Shown: positions 1 to 5,778 of the stretch, piece by piece | Numbering within the stretch: position 1 is the stretch's first letter | How the letters are laid out: the number at the start of each line of letters is the position of its first letter | Source of the DNA: Ardenticatenales bacterium | GTDB taxonomy: Bacteria; Chloroflexota; Anaerolineae; Promineifilales; UBA4811 | Direction of reading: 5' to 3' | Assembly: GCA_030667645.1 (NCBI GenBank) | Contig: DAOUVM010000075.1 | Coordinates: 1-8,731 of the forward strand | Length of the DNA stretch: 8,731 nucleotides | The notes under the pieces: model-generated | Databases searched by the model: none | What the model saw: only the letters and a program-made list of their open reading frames with translations | What the model was told of the DNA's origin: nothing | Program-made: the position numbers and the translations under genes

Positions 1-1
1 C

Positions 2-52
2 ACGGGCATAATCGAACAAGAGCGCCTGGTGAAGAAGAGAGCGCATCATTGA
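2..52 (+). CDS. Possible 3' end of an upstream gene (partial)
   Basis: Reading frame 2 is open from the window edge to a TGA at 50-52. It gives a 16-residue charged tail, TGIIEQERLVKKRAHH, that looks like the helical C-terminus of a protein. It would end 45 bp before the SCP2 start and so could be the preceding operon member. The piece is too short to assign to a family. Frame 1 is also open, to a TGA at 73-75, so the choice of frame is a guess from amino-acid composition alone. Confidence 0.27.
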   Translation, partial: TGIIEQERLVKKRAHH

Positions 53-76
53 CATCTGCGGTCCAACCAGTCTGAT
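49..76 (+). promoter_or_regulatory. Weak candidate sigma-70 promoter for the SCP2-AOR-ligase operon
   Basis: A perfect -35 hexamer TTGACA lies at 49-54. After a 16-bp spacer comes TCTGAT at 71-76, which matches four of the six TATAAT positions. Transcription would start near 83, immediately before the ribosome-binding site of the SCP2 gene. The -10 is poor, and the operon may instead be transcribed from further upstream, outside the window. Confidence 0.25.
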
Positions 77-97
77 CGGTGGGCGAGGAAGGGAGAC

Positions 98-463
98 ATG
101 AACGAAGTGAGGTTGATGGAGACGGAGCTCAACGGTCTGGGCTGGGCTCTCAAGCAGATTGTGGACCAAACCATACAGGATCCGAAAGTGTGGGAGAGCG
201 TCAGAAATATTAAGGGAAGTCTGGTGGTGAGGGAGGCGGCCACATCGGTGGCCGTCACCATTTGGTTTGAGAACGGGGATCTTGGGATTCAGAACGATGC
301 TATCCAAAAGCCATCCGCCTACATCGAGGCCGGATTTGAGGAACTCGCAGATATCAGCAGTGGTCAGATCCATCCCGTTAGGGCAGTGATCGCCAGAAGA
401 ATTCGAGCCAAGGGAAACCTGTTAAAGCTTCTGCGGATGTCCAAGGTCATGATCAGCCAATAA
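98..463 (+). CDS. SCP2 sterol-binding-domain-like small protein
   Basis: This 121-residue protein resembles the SCP2 sterol-transfer fold, a small alpha/beta domain with a hydrophobic tunnel that binds acyl chains, acyl-CoAs or sterols. The visible match is the second half. A strand with VTIWFENGDLGI is followed by the helix-turn segment AYIEAGFEELADISSGQIHP, then the VRAVIARRIRAKGNLLKLLRM region. That corresponds to the family's 'GkldPmkAfmsGklkikGdl' block. There is no signal peptide or membrane segment, so it should be cytosolic. The ATG at 98 is chosen because AGGAAGGGAG lies just upstream, at 86-95. An in-frame ATG at 116 is less well placed. Its TAA overlaps an ATG (TAATG at 461-465), so it is probably translationally coupled to the AOR gene. 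In this operon it may deliver hydrophobic substrate to the oxidoreductase or the CoA ligase; that role is inferred from position only. Confidence 0.72.
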   Translation: MNEVRLMETELNGLGWALKQIVDQTIQDPKVWESVRNIKGSLVVREAATSVAVTIWFENGDLGIQNDAIQKPSAYIEAGFEELADISSGQIHPVRAVIARRIRAKGNLLKLLRMSKVMISQ

Positions 464-464
464 T

Positions 465-470
465 GGAGGA
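465..470 (+). promoter_or_regulatory. Ribosome-binding site deciding the AOR start
   Basis: GGAGGA lies 10 bases before the ATG at 481. The earlier in-frame ATG at 463 overlaps the SCP2 stop and has no purine-rich site upstream. The 481 start also gives MFGFMGKILRVDL, matching the usual AOR N-terminus (MxGxxGKILRVDL). Initiation at 481 is therefore preferred. Confidence 0.6.
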
Positions 471-480
471 AGAGCAACCT

Positions 481-2343
481 ATGTTCGGGTTCATGGGAAA
501 AATCCTAAGAGTGGATTTGACAAATTCCAGGGTCTCTGAGGAGCCTCTGTCCGAGAGCGATACCAGGATGTTTCTTGGCGGAAGTGGTTTGGCGACCAAG
601 TACCTCTTTGACGAACTGGAAAAGGGCGTGGATCCATTGGGTCCGGACAACAAGATCATATACATGACCGGCCCGCTGACCGGGACGATTTCACCCAGTT
701 CCGGAAGGTTCAGCGCAGTCACAAAGTCCCCGCTGACTGGTCTTTGGGGAGAAGCGAACTCCGGTGGGCAGTGGGGTCGCGACCTGAAGAGAGCTGGCTT
801 TGACGGGATCATCATCGAGGGAGTGGCTCCCAGGCCGGTCTATCTGGTAGTGGAAAATGGGAAGGCAGAGCTTTGTGACGCGGAGGGAATCTGGGGCACG
901 AGCGTTGCAGAGACCACAAAGTCAATCAAGTTTGCGCTCGGCAAGAGGTTCAACGTTTCCTGTATCGGAGTCGCTGGCGAAAACCTGGTCCGCTATTCCG
1001 CCATCTTGAATGACGTGCATAGAGCGCTGGGACGGTGTGGCCTGGGTGCCGTCATGGGGTCCAAGCGTCTGAAGGCTGTCGCCGTAGCGGGAAATCAGAA
1101 GATCACCCTTGCCGACAGAGAAGCCTTTGGCGCAGCAGCAAAGAGAGCAAGTGACTTTGCAAACGAAAGCCTCCTAAAGATGACCCTTGAGGTCTATGGA
1201 ACAGCGATGGTTCTTGATCTGGTGAACGTCAAGGGCGGGCTTCCTACCAGAAACTGGCAATCCGGTACCTGCTCCTATGCAGATGCCATCAATGGACCTG
1301 CCATTAGCGAGAAAATCCTCGTAGGCAGAAAGGCCTGTTTCGCGTGCCCAATCGCCTGTGGCAGAGTGATCAAGGTCAAGTCAGGGAAATACGCATGCGA
1401 GGGAGAAGGGCCAGAATACGAGAGCATTGGTGCGCTGGGCGCAATGTGTGATGTCAATGATCTGGAGGCCATCACCTATGCACATCTCCTGTGCAACGAT
1501 TACGGCCTTGACACCGTCTCCACGGGCAGCACGATAGCCTTTGCCATGGAGTGTTACGAGAAGGGTATCCTGACCATGGCAGAGACAGACGGGCTGGCAT
1601 TGGAATTCGGTGAGGCTGATGTGATGATAGAGCTGATTCACAAGATAGCCAAGAGAGAGGGCCTCGGAGACTTGCTAGCCGAGGGAACCAGGCGCGTATC
1701 TGAGAAACTTGGCCGAGGCAGTCAAAAGTTCGCCATGCACGTCAAGGGTTTGGAACTGCCAGCTTACGACTGCAGGGCCACCAAGATCACCGGGTTGGCG
1801 TTCGCCACGGCAAACAGAGGAGGAGACCACATAACAGCGTACATACAGGGTCCGACCTTCCTGGACCTTCCCTTCCTGATCGTCGAGGAGAGCACAATTC
1901 AGGATGTAACGGTCGAGAATCCGGCCGAGGCGAAGGTGGTCAAAGAGATGGAGGACGCGCTCACCGTTTTCGACTCGGTTGGGTGCTGCAAGTTCTTGGG
2001 AATGGCATTGATGGCAGAGGACGTGGCTCCCATCATTGCGCATGCAACCGGATGGGGTTTTGGGGCGAGCGACTTTAGAAAGGCTGGCGAGAGGATCTAT
2101 AATCTTGCTCGGGCCTTTAATGTTCGGGAAGGATGCACTCGCGCTGACGACACTCTGCCCGACCGCTTGCTGGAGGAGCCTTTGCTCGAAGGACCGGCCA
2201 AAGGCCTGGTAGTGGATCTTGAACCTCTCCTGGACGCCTATTACGAGTTCAGGGGATGGCACCCGGGAGCGGGCAGCCCAACGGCCGAGAAGCTCAAGGA
2301 ACTGGGTCTGGAGGATGTGATGATGCAACTGGGAGTGTCTTAG
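481..2343 (+). CDS. Aldehyde:ferredoxin oxidoreductase family protein (tungstopterin, 4Fe-4S)
   Basis: Cytosolic AOR-family enzymes use a bis-pterin tungsten (or molybdenum) site and one 4Fe-4S cluster to oxidise aldehydes to acids with ferredoxin; some run in reverse or, as in BamB, act on aromatic CoA esters. From the ATG at 481 this protein has 620 residues, close to the usual length of about 600. The N-terminal domain has GKILRVDL, GPLTGT, SGRF and GGQWGRDLKRAGFDGIIIEG, and ends with GRCGLGAVMGSKRLKAVAV. The C-terminal domain has the cluster motif CFACPIAC (C286, C289, C293), the ExE-type EYES at 312-315, the RGGDH pterin-side motif ending at H450, and DSVGCC at 498-503. In the last, C503 fits the fourth ligand of DxxGxC. 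All four cluster cysteines are therefore present. Unusual points are C502 next to the ligand, and GRCG where relatives usually have GRGG. The true substrate cannot be read from sequence. The neighbours suggest an aldehyde or acid linked to an acyl-CoA. Confidence 0.93.
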   Translation: MFGFMGKILRVDLTNSRVSEEPLSESDTRMFLGGSGLATKYLFDELEKGVDPLGPDNKIIYMTGPLTGTISPSSGRFSAVTKSPLTGLWGEANSGGQWGRDLKRAGFDGIIIEGVAPRPVYLVVENGKAELCDAEGIWGTSVAETTKSIKFALGKRFNVSCIGVAGENLVRYSAILNDVHRALGRCGLGAVMGSKRLKAVAVAGNQKITLADREAFGAAAKRASDFANESLLKMTLEVYGTAMVLDLVNVKGGLPTRNWQSGTCSYADAINGPAISEKILVGRKACFACPIACGRVIKVKSGKYACEGEGPEYESIGALGAMCDVNDLEAITYAHLLCNDYGLDTVSTGSTIAFAMECYEKGILTMAETDGLALEFGEADVMIELIHKIAKREGLGDLLAEGTRRVSEKLGRGSQKFAMHVKGLELPAYDCRATKITGLAFATANRGGDHITAYIQGPTFLDLPFLIVEESTIQDVTVENPAEAKVVKEMEDALTVFDSVGCCKFLGMALMAEDVAPIIAHATGWGFGASDFRKAGERIYNLARAFNVREGCTRADDTLPDRLLEEPLLEGPAKGLVVDLEPLLDAYYEFRGWHPGAGSPTAEKLKELGLEDVMMQLGVS

Positions 2344-2344
2344 C

Positions 2345-4042
2345 ATGGGTGTGTACAGCGGCAAGCCCTGGCTCGGCGCATACAAGTTGGGATCGTTCCA
2401 GCTTCCCAGCACGATGGGGCCCTATCCAGAGGTTCCTCTGTTTTCGTTTCTTGATGACACCGCCAAGAGGTACCCCCAAAGACCTGCATGTCTGTACCTT
2501 GGAAGAAAGATCACCTAGCGAGAGCTGAAGGATAGTGTAGACAGACTTGCCACTGCTCTGGCCGACTTGGGTGTCAGGAAGGGTGACAAGGTGGCGACGA
2601 TCCTCCCCACCTCGCCCCAGTTTGTCATTTGTGACTATGCCATCCAAAAGACTGGCGCAGCTCACGTTCCCTGTAGCATGCTGCACCGGAGCCATGATCT
2701 CATCTTCGAGATCGGCGAATCGCGCGCGGAGACGATCATCTGCCTGGACAAGTCGCTGGATCTCGTGAACTCGATACGGGACCAGACAGAAATCAGGACG
2801 ACGATAGTCACCTCGCTCACCGATTTCTCCTCCAAGGAATCAGAGCCAGAGCGTGAGCCCGGCGTCTACCAACTCCGTCACCTTATCTCGGAGCATGACC
2901 CCATGCCGCCGAAAGTTGACATACAGCCAAAGGAAGATCTTGCCGAACTGGTATTCACCGGCGGGGCGACAGGAAGACCGAAAGGGGTGATGCTTACCCA
3001 CCACAACCTAACGGCCAACACCATCCAAGCTGTTCCGTGGGCTCTGGGTCCGCTGCAGGAAGGCATCAGAGGCAAATCCTCCGTACTGGTAGGGGTTCCC
3101 ATCTTCCACGCCTACGGGCACATGGCTGTCCGAACCGCCGTGTACTGGGGCCTGCAGATGATCTTGATCCCGGATCCGAGAGACACCAACGTCATAATCG
3201 AACTATTGAAGAGATATCGTCCCTTTATGGCAGTGTTGGTTCCGACCCAGTACATGAGGCTGGTCGAAAGCAAGATCGGGCGCACAAACACCACGTTCAC
3301 CTCCGGCACGGCCCCCCTGCCACCGGAAGTGACCAGGGAGTTCAAAAAGGAAACGGGCATGCCGATAACTGAGGCCTATGGCCTCACGGAGACGGGGCCC
3401 TCGACCCATTTCAACCTGTCGAGCTTTTCCAAAATCACGGGCTTTATGCCTTCCGAGAAGACTGGATCAATCGGGATCCCGATTGCAGACACCGAGGCGA
3501 GATTGGTCGACGCCCTGACGGGGCAGGACGTCCCCATTGGAGAGGTCGGCGAACTGTTTGTCCGAGGCCCTCAGGTTATGAAGGGCTACTGGCCCACGCC
3601 CGGCGCGGGTCTATGCGACGGCTGGCTCCCAACCGGGGATCTGTGTCGAATGGATGAGGATGGGTACTTTTATCTTGTCGACCGCAGCAAGGACATGATC
3701 AACGTCTCTGGGAACAAGGTCTACTCAGCAAGAGTTGATGAGGTTCTCTTTGAGCATCCGGGCGTGGCGATGGCGGTGACAATTGGAGTCCCCGATTCCG
3801 AGCGGCCGGGCAGCGAAAGAGTCAAAGCCTTTATCGTTCCCAGAGAAGACTACCAAGAGACGATCACGACCGATGAGATTATTGCGTTCTGCAAGGAAAG
3901 ACTTGCTCCCTATGCGGTTCCCAAGCTGGTGGAGTTCAGGAAGAGTCTCCCTCTCACAGTTACAGAGAAGCTCTTCAAGAGGCAGTTGAGAGACGAGGAG
4001 ATAATCAGACAGCAGAATCGGCAGGACCCTGCAGGGCAATAG
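2345..4042 (+). CDS. AMP-forming acyl-CoA synthetase (FadD-like), interrupted by an in-frame amber codon
   Basis: ANL-superfamily enzymes activate a carboxylic acid with ATP to an acyl-adenylate and then transfer it to CoA. The full frame from ATG 2345 gives 565 codons, normal for long-chain or aromatic acid CoA ligases. Before the stop, residues 1-57 are homologous-looking (PLFSFLDDTAKRYPQRPA...LGRKIT). Codon 58 (2516-2518) is TAG where relatives usually read RKITYREL. The frame then runs unbroken: P-loop FTGGATGRPKG at 204-214, TEAYGLTETGPS at 342-353, TGD at 430-432, the VDRSKD hinge region with R447, and the C-terminal catalytic lysine probably K542 in TVTEKLFKR. GGGAG at 2331-2335 supports ATG 2345, one base after the AOR stop. 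Oddities are GGATG where SGTTG is usual, and E in place of the common G before K542. If translation restarts, the first start codon after the amber is TTG 2567. It has no clear ribosome-binding site and would give a 491-residue protein lacking the N-terminal 74 residues. Confidence 0.85.
2516..2518 (+). other. In-frame TAG inside the acyl-CoA synthetase gene
   Basis: The TAG follows ...GRKIT and precedes RELKDSVDRLA in one continuous frame from 2345 to 4042. Family members usually have tyrosine here (TAC or TAT), so a single third-base change explains it. No compensating frameshift or second stop is visible. TAG is also the ordinary stop of both the AOR gene (2341-2343) and this gene (4040-4042), which argues against general reassignment of TAG as a sense codon. 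Confidence 0.9.
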
Positions 4043-4101
4043 CCCCCCCCACACTCGCTGGAGCCGGCCGAACGATTGCGCGAGGTTAGACCGTTCCTCG
4101 C
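4043..4101 (+). terminator. Convergent junction with C-run and weak inverted repeat
   Basis: The 43-bp gap between the two convergent stops starts with eight consecutive C (4043-4050). GCGAGG at 4080-4085 pairs with CCTCGC at 4096-4101 around a 10-base loop, and overlaps the 3' end of the DUF362 gene. The stem is only six pairs and has no T-tract on either side. A bidirectional terminator would be expected at this place, but the sequence supports it only weakly. Confidence 0.2.
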
Positions 4102-5570
4102 CCGGTCGTGCTGCCTGGCCGCGGTCGGATCCGCTGAGCCCAAAAGCGCCTGAACCGCATTATGACATAATGGTACGCGAACTTGAACACAACATCGGGA
4201 TCCAGGTAGGGAAGTTTAGTGCGGCCCAGGTCGGCAATCCAAAAGATGTTCTCCGCCACAGACACCGGGCAACCCCTGACACGGATAACCTGCTTGCGGC
4301 CGGCGCGCACCCGCTGGACAAGGTACCCAAAGATCTTGGCCAACAGGTCGCCGCTGGTGGCGTGACGAGGATCATACGTGTCGCGATACCGGTATAGAAA
4401 CGGTATCTCCACCGGCTTGCCGCAGACTTTACCCTTGTATTCGGTGCAATCCCCCATGAAAACCACTCGCTCGCCCGGCTTGGCCGGTATCTCCCCCTCG
4501 TATGCTCCAAAGACCATGTGGAGCGGCCGCACCTCCCGGTAGACATCCGGTTGAATCGCCTGAATCACGTGCATCGCCTCATACAGGGCGCCCGGACAGC
4601 CCCCCCAGCAATAATCGGCCTGCGCCGATGTGCGAGCCGGTTCTGGCGGCGGACCAGCGTAGGTCTCCAGACCACTTTTCTCGTCGTTGAATATCTCTTC
4701 AACCCGATCCAGTGAAAGCTGAAATCCCTCGCTGAACGCCTGCGCTTGCTCCAACGATACGTCCCCGCTCACGACTATCTGATCCAGATCAATCGGGCCA
4801 ATGCCTCGCTCGTGAGAGATGCGGATATGATCTACCTCGGCCGGGTCAAGCCGGGCAATGTGAGTGCATACCGCGTCCACCGCTACCGGGTTAGTTCCCA
4901 TGATAATCAACCCCAGCGGGAAAGGGGTGGGGGTAAGCATGGTCTTTTCCCCGGCGATGATGCCATCAATAGCGATGAAACCAGGTGCGACAACCTCCTG
5001 CAGGTCGGCGATTTTAGTGTGCAACTCATGGTCGTGGTCAATCAACCGGTGGCTGTCGTCCTGGATGCCGATATAGTTCTTTAGCGCAAAGGTGACTTGC
5101 GTCCACGGATGAGCTTTGAACTTGGGAGCATTGACCATGAACTCGCAGTCGGCGACTGCCTGGGGGATATAGATGTAGGAGCGGAGGGCATCTGGGTGGG
5201 CTAGCGGCCGCTCCACCTGGCGCATCTCGTCAAAATAGTACGACTTGACTCGGTGACGGCGAATCACCGGCCGGTAGCCGGCCTCGGCAAAGGCGTAGCG
5301 GGTGGGGATCGTGATCCCGCAACGCTCCCCCACCGATAGCTCGCTGATGCCGCCATCGCCCGCCTTGAGCGCCGCCAGCAGTCCATCCAGGAATTCCGGC
5401 CGCGTAAAAGCATGGGCATAGTAGCGGGGGTGAGCGATCACGCAATTCGGTTTGACCATCGTCCGGCCGCGGGGGCGCACTCCCAATTCTTCCATCCCCT
5501 CCTGGATAATGTGGCTGATCCGGTCTGGATCGTATTCGGTGCAGCGCCGCAAGATGACCCTATTGCTCAT
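4086..5570 (-). CDS. DUF362 domain protein with cysteine-rich C-terminal region
   Basis: A 494-residue protein without signal peptide or clear membrane segment. Residues about 35-290 carry the DUF362 pattern: MVKPNCV, then FMVNAPKFKAHPWTQVTFALKNYIGI, then ADLQEVVAPGFIAIDGIIAGE, then GLIIMGTNPVAVDAVC. DUF362 proteins are often next to or fused with Fe-S domains; their reactions are mostly unknown. There is no ordinary CxxCxxCxxxCP ferredoxin motif. Instead, five cysteines recur in the C-terminal part (about 321-434) as YCWGGCPG, MGDCTEYKGKVCG and VRGCPVS. This may be a metal or Fe-S site and is discussed in the findings. The ATG at 5570 is chosen over the GTG at 5573 because the ribosome-binding site GGGAGGAG ends at 5573, overlapping that GTG. 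The gene has its own strong promoter, so it need not be co-transcribed with the transporter genes upstream. A catalytic role cannot be assigned. Confidence 0.85.
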   Translation of the reverse strand: MSNRVILRRCTEYDPDRISHIIQEGMEELGVRPRGRTMVKPNCVIAHPRYYAHAFTRPEFLDGLLAALKAGDGGISELSVGERCGITIPTRYAFAEAGYRPVIRRHRVKSYYFDEMRQVERPLAHPDALRSYIYIPQAVADCEFMVNAPKFKAHPWTQVTFALKNYIGIQDDSHRLIDHDHELHTKIADLQEVVAPGFIAIDGIIAGEKTMLTPTPFPLGLIIMGTNPVAVDAVCTHIARLDPAEVDHIRISHERGIGPIDLDQIVVSGDVSLEQAQAFSEGFQLSLDRVEEIFNDEKSGLETYAGPPPEPARTSAQADYCWGGCPGALYEAMHVIQAIQPDVYREVRPLHMVFGAYEGEIPAKPGERVVFMGDCTEYKGKVCGKPVEIPFLYRYRDTYDPRHATSGDLLAKIFGYLVQRVRAGRKQVIRVRGCPVSVAENIFWIADLGRTKLPYLDPDVVFKFAYHYVIMRFRRFWAQRIRPRPGSTTGRGTV

Positions 5571-5573
5571 CAC

Positions 5574-5580
5574 TCCTCCC
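5574..5580 (-). promoter_or_regulatory. Ribosome-binding site of the DUF362 gene
   Basis: On the minus strand GGGAGGA occupies 5580-5574, putting the GGAGG core four bases before the ATG at 5570. The core is almost in contact with the GTG at 5573, too close to direct initiation there, so it fixes the start at MSNRVILRR. Confidence 0.65.
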
Positions 5581-5594
5581 TCATCTGGAGAACC

Positions 5595-5623
5595 ATTGTA
5601 CGCATGGGTTCCAAAGATGTCAA
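5595..5623 (-). promoter_or_regulatory. Near-consensus sigma-70 promoter for the DUF362 gene
   Basis: Read on the minus strand, a perfect -35 hexamer TTGACA (5623-5618) is followed by a 17-bp spacer and a -10 hexamer TACAAT (5600-5595, five of six matches). Transcription would start near 5588. That leaves a short leader of under 20 bases containing the ribosome-binding site before ATG 5570. It is the strongest promoter-like match I found by eye in the window. Confidence 0.72.
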
Positions 5624-5634
5624 AACGGTGTCAA
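5618..5634 (-). repeat. Tandem TTGACA hexamers 11 bp apart
   Basis: On the minus strand TTGACA occurs at 5634-5629 and again at 5623-5618, repeating after 11 bp, about one helical turn. The downstream copy is correctly spaced from the TACAAT -10; the upstream copy would have a 28-bp spacer and cannot pair with it. The pair could be a duplication of the -35 or a direct-repeat binding site for a regulator. Confidence 0.5.
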
Positions 5635-5778
5635 GCAGACCGCTGCCCTCTGCTGCCGAGCGGCCTGTTCGCTCCCCATCGTTGCTGGACCGGACCGGAT
5701 CCGCTCGGTGCGGCCGCAAGTGGATTCCCCGTGGGTCATTCGCTCGGATCTCCAAGATCACCCTTTGCCCCACACCCG

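Noticed and set aside
1675..2412. A 245-codon minus-strand open frame opposite the AOR gene
   Set aside because: It is antisense to conserved AOR motifs including RGGDH and DSVGCC, and its product shows no domain-like pattern.
5640..5663. Inverted repeat CCGCT...AGCGG between the fusion protein and DUF362 genes, considered as a terminator
   Set aside because: It has only five base pairs, a 14-base loop and no T-tract, so it is not distinguishable from chance in GC-rich DNA.
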